A DNA stretch of 20,907 nucleotides from an uncultured Clostridia bacterium (GTDB lineage Bacteria; Bacillota_A; Clostridia; Christensenellales; Aristaeellaceae), in NCBI GenBank assembly GCA_946613955.1, contig CAMOGC010000008.1, positions 1 to 20,907 on the forward strand, given 5' to 3'. Position numbers and translations under genes: made by a program. The notes under the pieces are model-generated. The model did no database searches. It was not told the origin of the DNA and saw nothing but the letters and a program-made list of their open reading frames with translations. Position 1 is the stretch's first letter; the number at the start of each line of letters is the position of its first letter. Positions 8,465 through 15,507 of this stretch are shown piece after piece.

Positions 8465-9604
8465 ATGGAGAAAAAGCGTATGATACAGAAGGTGATCCGG
8501 GGGCTGGACAGCCTGAACCGCCTGCCGGAAATGATGGAAAAGCTTGGAATGAAGGCGCCCTTGATCGTGGGATCGGAAAAGCTGATTCCCCGCCTGCGGA
8601 GAATGGATCCTCTGCGGGAAGCCCCGGCCTTTACGGGATATCATCCCAACCCGGATCTGTCGGACGCGGAGGCGGGGGTCCGGATGCTGGAGGAAAGGGG
8701 CTGCGACAGCCTGATTTCCATCGGCGGCGGATCCGCCATGGATACGGCCAAGGCGATCAAGGCCTTCCTGAACGCGGACAGCCCGGAGGATGTCAAAGAC
8801 AGCCGCCTGAAGGAAAAACGCCCCCTGCCCCACATCGCCCTTCCCGCCACGGCGGGCAGCGGCGCCGAAACCACGCCCACCGGCGTCCTGTACGTGGAGG
8901 GGAGAAAGATCAGCCTGAGCCATGAAATGCTGACGCCGGAAGGATGCGTGCTGGACGGGCGGCTGCTGGAAACCCTGCCGGAGTATCATCGGAAATCCTG
9001 CGCCATGGACGCCCTGGCCCAGGGCATCGAAAGCTGGTGGGCCAGGCGGGCGACGGAGGACAGCCGCGTGAATGCCTACCTGGCTATCCGGGGGGTTCTG
9101 GACAATCTGAAGCCCTATCTCGCCGGAGAACCCCACGCGGCCCAGGAGATGCTGGAGGCCAGCTATCAGAGCGGCCGGGCCATTTCCGTTACCCGGACCA
9201 CCGCGGCCCACGCCATGAGCTATCAGATTACCAAGCTGCTCGGCCCGGCGCATGGCCATGCCTGCATGATGACCCTGCCGATTCTGTGGGACATGATGCT
9301 GGAAGAGAAGGACGAGGAGGAAACGATGGCGGAACTGGCCGGGGCCATGCGGCTGGGTGATCCCGCCATGGGATCGAGGCTGCTGCGGGGCGTGATGGCG
9401 GATCTGGAGATGCCGGTGCCCGCCATGCCGGAGGCGGCGGTGCTGGACCGGCTGACGGATTCCGTCAACCCCGAACGGCTGGAAAACCATCCGATGCGCC
9501 TGAGCCGGGAACAGATCCGGAGGGTTTATGTCCAGGCGTTTCTTCCCCTTTCGCCGGAATACCGGCAAATGTGCCTGGACATCTGGAAATATTATTCGGA
9601 ATAA
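8465..9604 (+). CDS. Iron-containing (group III) alcohol dehydrogenase, phosphonoacetaldehyde reductase-like
   Basis: An NAD(P)H-dependent dehydrogenase of the Fe-ADH family. The nucleotide-binding GGGSAMD is at 87-93 and the PATAGSGAE loop at 127-135. From memory, LPEY.., MDALAQGIESWW, ATEDSR, TTAAHAMSYQITKL and SVNPERL resemble the phosphonoacetaldehyde reductase branch more than butanol or propanediol dehydrogenases. Of the four usual metal ligands, D182, H249 and H263 are present but the second is Gln186 instead of His, a change I associate with that branch. The substrate is therefore unproven. No phosphonate genes (ppm, ppd, phn) are nearby to support such a pathway. AGGAG lies three bases before the ATG at 8465; a second in-frame ATG is at 8480. 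Confidence 0.82.
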   Translation: MEKKRMIQKVIRGLDSLNRLPEMMEKLGMKAPLIVGSEKLIPRLRRMDPLREAPAFTGYHPNPDLSDAEAGVRMLEERGCDSLISIGGGSAMDTAKAIKAFLNADSPEDVKDSRLKEKRPLPHIALPATAGSGAETTPTGVLYVEGRKISLSHEMLTPEGCVLDGRLLETLPEYHRKSCAMDALAQGIESWWARRATEDSRVNAYLAIRGVLDNLKPYLAGEPHAAQEMLEASYQSGRAISVTRTTAAHAMSYQITKLLGPAHGHACMMTLPILWDMMLEEKDEEETMAELAGAMRLGDPAMGSRLLRGVMADLEMPVPAMPEAAVLDRLTDSVNPERLENHPMRLSREQIRRVYVQAFLPLSPEYRQMCLDIWKYYSE

Positions 9605-9656
9605 GCGGGAGGCGGGCCGCGGATCCCCGCGGGAGAGGCAGAAAGGAAAGGTCGCC

Positions 9657-10532
9657 ATGTCGAAGAAAAAAGTGCCCTTTGAGACCCCGGACGGTGAACT
9701 CTGGTACATGGATCCCGCCAGGGCGGAAAAGCCCCGGAAAAAGGCTGAGCAAAAGGAGCATCCGGCCGCCGGGGGAGAAGCGGAGGAAACCGGGACCCGG
9801 ATGCTCGAACCAGGGACGGAAAATTCTTCCGCCTCCGTTCATAAGGGACACCGGCAGCGCATGCGGGAAAGATTCCGCCGGGAGGGGGGCTTTGACAGCT
9901 TCGCGGATCACGAGGTGCTGGAGCTGCTGCTGATGTACGCGGCCCCTTATAAGGACATGAACCCTCTGGCGCATAAGCTGCTGGATTCCTTCGGCGGCCT
10001 GCGGGGCGTTCTGGAAGCCCGGCCGGAGCAGCTGATGAAGGTGGAGGGCATGACGGAAAACCAGGCGACGCTGATGACCATGGTGGTCCCCCTGACGCGG
10101 GTCTGGTATCGATGCGCGATGAAGGATCCGGATCAGATCGCCAACCGGCGGGAGCTGGAGAATTTCTGCAAAGCCCACCTGAGCGGAAGAAGAGTCGAAC
10201 AGTTCATGGTGATCTGCGTGGACGCCCGGTGCCGGGTCATCGGATGCCGGGTGATTTCCGAGGGCAGTCTGAGCGAGGTATCCGCCTATCCCCGGCTGGT
10301 GATGGAAACGGCGCTGAATTACAACGCCCACAGCGTCTTTTTCTGCCATAATCATCCCGGGGGAACATGCGCCCCCTCCACGGAGGATCTGACTTCCACC
10401 CTCCAGCTGCAGCGGATGCTCAACGGCGTGGGCATCCTGGTACTGGATCACATCATTGTCGCTGGGGTCCGTACCTACAGCATGGCGCAGCACGGGGATC
10501 TGGAGTTCGGAGCGAGGGGAAGAAAGGCATGA
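9657..10532 (+). CDS. radC: RadC family protein (JAB/MPN domain) with N-terminal extension
   Basis: RadC proteins were named for DNA repair but their function is unsettled; the fold is a JAMM metalloprotease-like domain. Here residues about 62-146 are the helical N-terminal UPF0758 region (HRQRMRERF...ELLLMYA) with a helix-hairpin-helix-like stretch (LMKVEGMTENQA). The JAMM motif HNHPGG is at 231-236 (H231, H233) with D244 in the SxxD position. About 60 charged, low-complexity residues precede the domain, so the 291-residue length exceeds the usual 220-230. The ATG at 9657 follows an AAGGAAAGG purine stretch. The stop overlaps the next start (ATGA). Confidence 0.92.
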   Translation: MSKKKVPFETPDGELWYMDPARAEKPRKKAEQKEHPAAGGEAEETGTRMLEPGTENSSASVHKGHRQRMRERFRREGGFDSFADHEVLELLLMYAAPYKDMNPLAHKLLDSFGGLRGVLEARPEQLMKVEGMTENQATLMTMVVPLTRVWYRCAMKDPDQIANRRELENFCKAHLSGRRVEQFMVICVDARCRVIGCRVISEGSLSEVSAYPRLVMETALNYNAHSVFFCHNHPGGTCAPSTEDLTSTLQLQRMLNGVGILVLDHIIVAGVRTYSMAQHGDLEFGARGRKA

Positions 10533-11158
10533 GCGGGAGACGGAAGAGGAAGGGATTCAGGCCCTTCAGGGCGCTGATGAGCCTGCTGTGCGCCGGCATT
10601 CTTTGCCTGCTGGGGCTGATGGGCTACGTGCTGATCCGGGAGAAGGGAGTGAGCGCCGAAGTGCCAACGGATACGGCGTATGACGCGATCATCGTCCTGG
10701 GGGCCCAGGTTCGGCCGGACGGCACCCCCAGCGTCCAGCTCGCCTGGCGGCTGGATAAGGCGGCCGAGGCCTGGCGGACGCGCAACGTGCCGGTGGTGGT
10801 CTGCGGAGCGCAGGGAGCGGACGAGCCCGGGCCCGAAGCGGAATACATGAAGGCCTACCTGATGGAAAAGGGCGTTCCGGAGAACCGGATTCTGATGGAT
10901 CCGGATTCCGCCAACACGCGGCAGAATCTGGTTAACGCGAAAAAGCTGCTGGCGGATCGGCCGGAGATCCGGAAGGTGCTGATCGTATCGAGCGATTATC
11001 ATGTGCCCCGGGCGATGGCGCTGGCCGGGGATCTGGGTTTTGACGCCGTGGGGCTGGGGTCGCCCTGCAAGCCGGAATACTGGCTGAAAAACCATGGACG
11101 GGAAGCGCTGGCCTGGGTCAAATACTGGCTGCAGAAATATCTCGGGCTGGGCGTATAG
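10529..11158 (+). CDS. DUF218 (YdcF/SanA-like) membrane-anchored protein
   Basis: Family members are membrane proteins of uncertain biochemical role; SanA and ElyC of Escherichia coli are linked to envelope integrity. A basic N-terminus (SGRRKRKGFR) is followed by one membrane helix (about 13-34), giving an N-in topology with the domain outside. DUF218 signatures are DAIIVLGAQV, PSVQLAWRLDKA, VVCGAQGADEPGPEAEYM, DSANTRQNLVNA and VSSDYHVPRAM. The 209-residue length fits. The start overlaps the radC stop by 4 bases, so the two are translationally coupled, and rsmG follows after 46 bases. Confidence 0.9.
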   Translation: MSGRRKRKGFRPFRALMSLLCAGILCLLGLMGYVLIREKGVSAEVPTDTAYDAIIVLGAQVRPDGTPSVQLAWRLDKAAEAWRTRNVPVVVCGAQGADEPGPEAEYMKAYLMEKGVPENRILMDPDSANTRQNLVNAKKLLADRPEIRKVLIVSSDYHVPRAMALAGDLGFDAVGLGSPCKPEYWLKNHGREALAWVKYWLQKYLGLGV

Positions 11159-11204
11159 GGGACGGGCGATGGGCGGACCGCTTCATTCAAACAGGAGAAA
11201 AGGC

Positions 11205-11924
11205 ATGACAAGGGAAGAAATCGCGCAGCGGATGGAAGAAAACGGCATTCCCTTTTCTCCGGAATTGCCGGAGAAGATGGAAACCTACCTGGCGCTGCTG
11301 GCCGAATGGAATCAAAAAATGGATCTGACGGCGGAAGCGACGCCGGAGGAGTGGCTGGAACGCCATTTTCTGGACAGCCTGACGGTATTGAAAACCGATC
11401 TGCTGGCCGGGACCCGGACCCTGATTGACGTGGGCACCGGGGCGGGCTTTCCGGGGCTGGTGCTGGCGATGGCGATGCCGAAGACCCGGGTAACGCTCCT
11501 GGACGCCCAGCGGAAGCGGCTGGATTTTCTGGAGACGGTCATCCAGAATACGGGCACAGAAAACGCGGAAACGATTCACGCCCGGGCGGAAGACGGCGCC
11601 AGGAATCCGGCCCTGCGGGAGGGCTTCGACGCGGCCGCGGCCCGGGCGCTGGCGCCGCTGAACGTGCTTTGCGAATACCTGATGCCCTTTGTCCGCGTTG
11701 GGGGGAGAATCCTTTGCTGGAAGGGGCCGGCGCTTGCGGAGGAAATGGAGAACGGGCGGAAGGCCGCTTTTCTGCTGGGAGGCCGGGTCGGGGAAGCGGT
11801 TTCCTGTCCGATTCTCGGCCGGGATTGGGATCATCGGATCCTGCCCGTGGATAAAATCCGGAAAACCCCGTCCCTCTATCCCCGGCGGGCGGGCATCCCC
11901 AAGGCGAAGCCCCTGGGTACATAA
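11205..11924 (+). CDS. rsmG: 16S rRNA (guanine-527-N7)-methyltransferase RsmG
   Basis: RsmG (GidB) methylates G527 of 16S rRNA; its loss gives low-level streptomycin resistance in several bacteria. The 239-residue protein has the N-terminal WNQKMDLTA element (35-43), the SAM motif LIDVGTGAGFPGL (73-85), the acidic LLDAQRKRLDFLE (98-110), and ARALAPLNVLCEYLMPFVRVGGRILCWKGP towards the C-terminus. AGGAG stands seven bases before the ATG. A longer in-frame reading from 11094 would run through ydcF and is not conserved. mnmG and parA/parB, the usual neighbours, are absent. Confidence 0.96.
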   Translation: MTREEIAQRMEENGIPFSPELPEKMETYLALLAEWNQKMDLTAEATPEEWLERHFLDSLTVLKTDLLAGTRTLIDVGTGAGFPGLVLAMAMPKTRVTLLDAQRKRLDFLETVIQNTGTENAETIHARAEDGARNPALREGFDAAAARALAPLNVLCEYLMPFVRVGGRILCWKGPALAEEMENGRKAAFLLGGRVGEAVSCPILGRDWDHRILPVDKIRKTPSLYPRRAGIPKAKPLGT

Positions 11925-11966
11925 GGCGCCGAAGGAAGCCTTTCCGAAAAAAAGGAGCCGTTTGTC

Positions 11967-12047
11967 GTGAGCGGCACCGGTTCGGCCTTTGGAGTGAGCA
12001 GCATGGATTCGGCATTTGACGTGAGCGGCATCGCTTCGGCACTTGAC
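11967..12047 (+). repeat. Three tandem copies of a 27-bp repeat
   Basis: Copies lie at 11967-11993, 11994-12020 and 12021-12047, each beginning GTGAGC and containing TTCGGC near position 16. Copies two and three end in TTGAC. The third copy thus supplies most of the -35 box (12043-12048) for the tRNA-Leu promoter. The period is a multiple of three and a GTG with AGGAG nine bases upstream opens a 49-codon frame (11967-12116), but that frame runs into the tRNA and is probably not a gene. Confidence 0.85.
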
Positions 12048-12071
12048 CGAAAGGAGCGGGAATGGTATACT
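12043..12071 (+). promoter_or_regulatory. Vegetative promoter of tRNA-Leu
   Basis: TTGACC (12043-12048), a 17-base spacer and TATACT (12066-12071) match the sigma-A consensus closely. Initiation is expected near 12078, only a few bases before the mature tRNA 5' end at 12081, so the leader is very short. Confidence 0.85.
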
Positions 12072-12080
12072 TCCTTCCAC

Positions 12081-12163
12081 GCGGATGTGGTGGAACGGCA
12101 GACACCGGGGACTTAAAATCCCCTGCTTTCACAGGCGTGCGGGTTCGAGTCCCGCCATCCGCA
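12081..12163 (+). tRNA. tRNA-Leu (anticodon UAA)
   Basis: The acceptor arms GCGGATG and CATCCGC pair fully. The anticodon stem GGGGA/TCCCC encloses CTTAAAA, placing UAA at 34-36. The T arm is GCGGG-TTCGAGT-CCCGC. A long variable arm between them is typical of class II leucine tRNAs. The discriminator is A. CCA is not encoded (CGA follows), so it must be added by nucleotidyltransferase. It reads UUA and UUG, which are rare in a GC-rich genome like this one. Confidence 0.97.
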
Positions 12164-12166
12164 CGA

Positions 12167-12198
12167 GCCTTGAATCCCGGCGGGTTCAGGGCTTTTTT
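12167..12198 (+). terminator. Rho-independent terminator of tRNA-Leu
   Basis: GCCTTGAATCC (12167-12177) pairs with the complementary segment ending GGGC at 12192, with two G-T pairs, followed directly by six T residues (12193-12198). Confidence 0.85.
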
Positions 12199-12215
12199 CA
12201 TGCGATGAAATCATC

Positions 12216-12248
12216 AGAAAAAGCCCCTGAAAAGGAGCTTTGGGGCTT
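12216..12248 (-). terminator. Rho-independent terminator of the EamA transporter gene
   Basis: AAGCCCC (12221-12227) and GGGGCTT (12242-12248) form a stem. On the minus strand it is followed by a T run (12222-12218). It lies about 40 bases past the end of the transporter gene. Its position facing the tRNA terminator insulates the two convergent units. Confidence 0.8.
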
Positions 12249-12289
12249 ATTCTGGGTTTATTCGGGGGAGGACACAATGTCATCCGGGC

Positions 12290-13291
12290 TTATTTTGCGG
12301 CGGGGGCTTTGGCCCGACCTCGCGAGAAATTGACGATGATGATGCCGGCGCTGACGAGGAGCAGGGCGATGAGCCCCGTAAGGGAGAAAGCCTCCCGACC
12401 CTCGCCCAGGAAAATTGCGGAAAGCAGGACGCCCATGACCGGATTCATAAAGCCGAGAATGGAGACGCGGCTGACCGGATTATACTTCAGCAGCACGCCC
12501 CAGAGCGTATAGGCTCCGGCGCTGATGAAACCAAGATAGAGGAGATTCAGCCAGCAGGCGGGCGTTTCAAAACGCAGCCGGCCGCCCATCAGCATCCCGA
12601 TCACAAAAAGCGCGGCGCCGCCCAGGGCGAACTGGTAGCCGCTGAGCGTGACGGGGTTTTCTTTTTTGGAGAAGATCTTGATCAGGCAGCCGGAGAGCGC
12701 GTAGAAGACATCCGCCGCCAGCATTGCGCCTTCCCCGGCCAGGGTCATGGCTCCGCCGGAGAGGAGAGCGGCCGGGCCGCCCATAATGAGGAGAATGCCA
12801 ATAAAGCCGACAACACAGCCCACCAGCTTCCGCAGGGTCATCTTTTCAAAGCGGAAAAGATAGACGGCGAACAGGATGGCGAGGAAATTGCCGGAGGCGT
12901 TGATGATCGATCCACGGACGCCGGAAATATTGGCCAGGGCCATGAAGAAGAAATAATACTGGCCGACAGTCTGCACCAGGGCCAGGACGCAGACATTTCC
13001 CCAGGATTCCTTTTTCGGGAAGAGAAAACGGCGGGACAGCAGGGAACCGAACAGGATCGTCATGATGCCGGCCAGCACGAAGCGGGCGCCCGCCAGCATG
13101 ATCCGGGACGCCGTATCCTCCGGGGGAATATGAAAAAGATCATAGGCGATTTTGATCGCCGGAGAAGCGCTGCCCCAGAGCACGCAGCAGAACAGGGCGG
13201 TCAGGAAAACCACCGCCGGGCGGGCCCAGATCACGCCGGCGGCACCGCCCCGGCCCATGGGAGTTTCGTTAACGGTTTCTTTTTTGTTCAT
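12290..13291 (-). CDS. EamA/DMT-superfamily transporter
   Basis: A drug/metabolite-type transporter of the inner membrane; members export amino acids or other metabolites, but the substrate here is unknown. The 333-residue protein has about ten hydrophobic segments arranged as two EamA repeats. The first includes VVFLTALFCCVLWGSASPAIKIA with the typical WGS element. The second begins near GEGAMLAADVFYALSGCLIKI and ends VTGLIALLLVSAGIIIVNF-like sequence with GE in IFLGE. The ATG at 13291 has GGAGG nine bases upstream on the minus strand. A longer frame to 13513 covers repetitive spacer DNA and was not used. It is divergent from the amino-acid importer. Confidence 0.9.
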   Translation of the reverse strand: MNKKETVNETPMGRGGAAGVIWARPAVVFLTALFCCVLWGSASPAIKIAYDLFHIPPEDTASRIMLAGARFVLAGIMTILFGSLLSRRFLFPKKESWGNVCVLALVQTVGQYYFFFMALANISGVRGSIINASGNFLAILFAVYLFRFEKMTLRKLVGCVVGFIGILLIMGGPAALLSGGAMTLAGEGAMLAADVFYALSGCLIKIFSKKENPVTLSGYQFALGGAALFVIGMLMGGRLRFETPACWLNLLYLGFISAGAYTLWGVLLKYNPVSRVSILGFMNPVMGVLLSAIFLGEGREAFSLTGLIALLLVSAGIIIVNFSRGRAKAPAAK

Positions 13292-13427
13292 CAGGTCATT
13301 CCTCCCTGCTTGTTCTGCCCCCTTCAGATCAGGGCCGCGCGCGCTCCGGGCGGACCGAAAGCGTTCCGCACCGGGACATTGAAGAGCGGCGCGTTTCCCC
13401 GAGCTTTTTCGGGAATGCAGCTTCCGT

Positions 13428-13456
13428 ACCATATCACAACCCGGAGACGGATGCAA
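13428..13456 (-). promoter_or_regulatory. Candidate promoter of the EamA transporter gene
   Basis: On the minus strand TTGCAT (13456-13451), 17 bases and TATGGT (13433-13428) form a moderate sigma-A-like promoter. The leader to the start codon would be about 130 bases. The -35 box lies inside the first unit of the degenerate repeats. Confidence 0.45.
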
Positions 13457-13580
13457 CGAAAAAGTCGAAAATGCATCGGAAAAAAAGGAGACGGCCTCGG
13501 GAGCATTCGACATCGGGAAGAATCGGAGACGGCCTCGGGCGAATTCGAAGTCGGCATCGGAAAAACGAAGACAGCATCAG
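13441..13580. repeat. Degenerate direct repeats of about 38-44 bp in the divergent spacer
   Basis: GGAGACGGCCTCGGG occurs identically at 13487-13501 and 13525-13539. More diverged relatives start at 13443 (GGAGACGGATGC) and 13567 (GAAGACAGCATC). Each of the first three units also contains TCGA and ends near CATCGG. Spacing is 44, 38 and 42 bases. No stable coding frame is evident, and the purpose is unknown. Confidence 0.7.
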
Positions 13581-13621
13581 AAACAGAAGGGAAACAGCAA
13601 AAGGACAAAGCCCACGCCTGA

Positions 13622-13654
13622 ATTATGCAAAATGAGGCCGAATAATTGCATAAT
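13622..13654. promoter_or_regulatory. Inverted repeat, candidate operator of the amino-acid importer
   Basis: ATTATGCAA (13622-13630) and TTGCATAAT (13646-13654) are perfect 9-base inverted arms separated by 15 bases. A second small palindrome, GCAT/ATGC, follows at 13668-13679. The region is strikingly AT-rich for this genome and lies 36 bases before the importer -35 box. CGAATAATTGCAT is loosely like an ArgR half-site pair, but the factor is unknown. Confidence 0.5.
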
Positions 13655-13689
13655 ATATGGAATTTACGCATAAAAATGCAAAAGAAGGG

Positions 13690-13718
13690 TTGACAGTCTA
13701 CCGCCCCGATGCTATACT
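13690..13718 (+). promoter_or_regulatory. Vegetative promoter of the amino-acid ABC operon
   Basis: TTGACA (13690-13695), a 17-base spacer and TATACT (13713-13718) make a near-perfect sigma-A promoter. Start of transcription is expected near 13725, giving a leader of about 65 bases that contains a small GCGGG/CCCGC hairpin. Confidence 0.88.
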
Positions 13719-13789
13719 TTCGTTCATCCCCGGGGCGGGAATGCCCGCACGACAAAGGGATGAGAGTAAAGAGAGGATGGGATGAAACG

Positions 13790-14539
13790 ATGAAAAAGTT
13801 TGCCGCGATGCTTCTGGCCCTGTGCATGCTGCTGACCGCCGGACTGGCCGCCGCAGAAACGGTCAGGGTGGCGTTCAACCCGGAATATCCGCCCTTCGAG
13901 TATGTGGATAACGGTGAATTCGCCGGATATGACGTGGATCTGATCAAGGCCGTGGCCGCGAAGGCTGGATTCGATGTCGAATTCGAAGCCATGGATTTTG
14001 ACGCGGTGATTTCCGCCGTCGTGACCAATCCGAACACCATCGGCGTTTCCGGCATCAGCATTACCGACGAGCGCAAGCTGAGCGTCGATTTCTCCGAGGG
14101 ATATATTAACGCCGGCCTGATTGTCGTCGTCAAGAAGGACAGCGGATACGCCACCACCGACGATCTGAAGGGCAAGGTGATCGGCGTTCAGATGGGCACG
14201 ACCTCCGACTTCAAGGCCGAGGAGATTACCGGGCAGGCCAATGTCGCGCAGTACAAGACCTTCCTGAACGCGATCATGGATCTGCAGGGCAATAAGATTG
14301 ACGCGGTCATCGTCGACAAGCCCGTCGGTATGGCGATTCTGGCTTCCCTGAAGGACGACAATCTGGTGATCGTGGATATGGGCCTGCAGGCCGACTGGTA
14401 CGGCATCGAGGTCAACAAATCCAATCCCGAGCTGCTGAACAAGATTAACGCCGCGCTGAAGGAGCTGGAATCGGAGGGCTTCTTCGAGGAACTGGCCGTC
14501 AAGTATTTCTCCGGCGAGGAAGAAGCAAAGGCTGAGTAA
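13790..14539 (+). CDS. Amino-acid ABC transporter substrate-binding protein (family 3)
   Basis: The extracellular receptor of a polar amino-acid importer. After a signal peptide (1-22, ending LAAA) the mature domain shows the family pattern VRVAFNPEYPPFEYVDNGEFAGYDVDLI in parts, SGISITDERK whose Arg normally holds the substrate carboxylate, GVQMGTTSD and AVIVDKPVG. There is no lipobox cysteine near the cleavage site, unusual for a Gram-positive binding protein. Total length is 249 residues. The start at 13790 was chosen because the signal peptide begins MKKF there; an in-frame ATG at 13760 behind AAAGGG is possible and would add ten residues. The permease and ATPase genes follow. Confidence 0.93.
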   Translation: MKKFAAMLLALCMLLTAGLAAAETVRVAFNPEYPPFEYVDNGEFAGYDVDLIKAVAAKAGFDVEFEAMDFDAVISAVVTNPNTIGVSGISITDERKLSVDFSEGYINAGLIVVVKKDSGYATTDDLKGKVIGVQMGTTSDFKAEEITGQANVAQYKTFLNAIMDLQGNKIDAVIVDKPVGMAILASLKDDNLVIVDMGLQADWYGIEVNKSNPELLNKINAALKELESEGFFEELAVKYFSGEEEAKAE

Positions 14540-14706
14540 GCCGGGAGAAACGATCCATTCGGTACCGATGGAAAAGGCGAGGGGAAAGATCCTTCGCCTT
14601 TCCTTCGGTTCAAAGGGAACAACGCGCCGCCGATCCGGAAGAGCGGCGGCCCACAGGAAGGAACCGCAGCATCCCGCCGCCGGGCGGGAAGGGGAGAACA
14701 GAAAAC
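14540..14706 (+). other. Structured spacer between binding-protein and permease genes
   Basis: This 167-base gap contains three stem-loops in a row: AAAGGCGA/TCGCCTTT (14573-14580 with 14594-14601), CGCCGC/GCGGCG (14625-14630 with 14643-14648) and CCCGCC/GGCGGG (14673-14678 with 14683-14688). None is followed by a long T run, so they are more likely to protect the upstream message or lower downstream expression than to terminate fully. The last one ends just before the permease ribosome binding site (GGGGAG). No small gene is seen. Confidence 0.6.
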
Positions 14707-15507
14707 ATGTCGATTTTTGAACAGTGGTGGGCGCCGATTGAACAGCTGGTCAACCAGAACGTCCCGCTGAACTTCTTTCAGACGATTTATAAGGAAATTT
14801 ATATCAACGCCATCCGGGACGACCGGTGGAAACTGTATCTGGACGGCCTTTGGGTTACGCTTCAGGTCAGCTTCTTCGCGATTGTGGTGGGGACCCTGCT
14901 GGGAACGATTCTGGCGGTGCTCCGGCTGCCGGATGTGACCAACCTGCAATATCGGGGCGGCAATCCGCTGAAGAGGATCGGTATCGCGATCCTTCATTTT
15001 CTCAGCGGTTTCGCGAAATTCTATATTGATCTGATCCGGGGAACGCCCCTGCTTCTGCAGGTGCTGATCATCAATTTCGGTATTTTCGGCACCATCCGGA
15101 TTGAAAAGGTGATCATCGGCGTCATCGCCTGCGGGTTGAACAGCGCGGCCTACGTGGCGGAAATCGTCCGGGGAGGCATTATGAGCGTCGACCGCGGGCA
15201 GACCGAGGCCGGCCGCTCCCTGGGCTTTTCCGGGCCCAGCACCATGCTCTACATCATTCTGCCCCAGGCGGCCAAATCCGCTTTGCCGGCGCTGCTCAAT
15301 GAGTTTATCGCCATGATCAAGGAAACCTCCATCCTGAGCTATATCGCCCTGACGGAACTGACCAAGGCCGGAGACTATATCCGCTCCCGGACATACTCCG
15401 CCTTTACCCCGTATATCATCTCGGGTCTGCTGTATCTGCTGGTTACCATTCTGCTGACCGGCGCGGTGGGACGGCTGGAAAGGAGGCTGCGGAACAGTGA
15501 ACGATGA
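14707..15507 (+). CDS. Amino-acid ABC transporter permease (HisM/GlnP type)
   Basis: The membrane subunit of the importer. A 40-residue amphipathic N-terminus comes before the first membrane helix (about 48-72). The helix around 131-152 and those near 195-215 and 232-258 complete the usual core of the family. The EAA loop that contacts the ATPase is [20 protein letters not shown] (168-187). [14 protein letters not shown] (105-118) is the family signature. Only one permease gene is present, so it probably acts as a homodimer. The 266-residue length is slightly long. The stop lies 11 bases past the ATPase start. Confidence 0.95.
   Translation: MSIFEQWWAPIEQLVNQNVPLNFFQTIYKEIYINAIRDDRWKLYLDGLWVTLQVSFFAIVVGTLLGTILAVLRLPDVTNLQYRGGNPLKRIGIAILHFLSGFAKFYIDLIRGTPLLLQVLIINFGIFGTIRIEKVIIGVIACGLNSAAYVAEIVRGGIMSVDRGQTEAGRSLGFSGPSTMLYIILPQAAKSALPALLNEFIAMIKETSILSYIALTELTKAGDYIRSRTYSAFTPYIISGLLYLLVTILLTGAVGRLERRLRNSER

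Noticed and set aside
8090..9709. A 539-codon minus-strand frame opposite the dehydrogenase
   Set aside because: It is a composition artefact opposite a well-supported gene, with no start context or motif.
11925..11966. Rho-independent terminator after rsmG
   Set aside because: A short AAGG/CCTT hairpin precedes an A run, but there is no T run on the plus strand and the stem is only about four pairs.
11967..12047. CRISPR array
   Set aside because: The 27-bp units are directly adjacent with no unique spacers, and no cas gene is nearby.
12164..13291. Integrated mobile element next to the tRNA-Leu gene
   Set aside because: No integrase and no repeated copy of the tRNA 3' end was seen; the next gene is an ordinary transporter with its own terminator.
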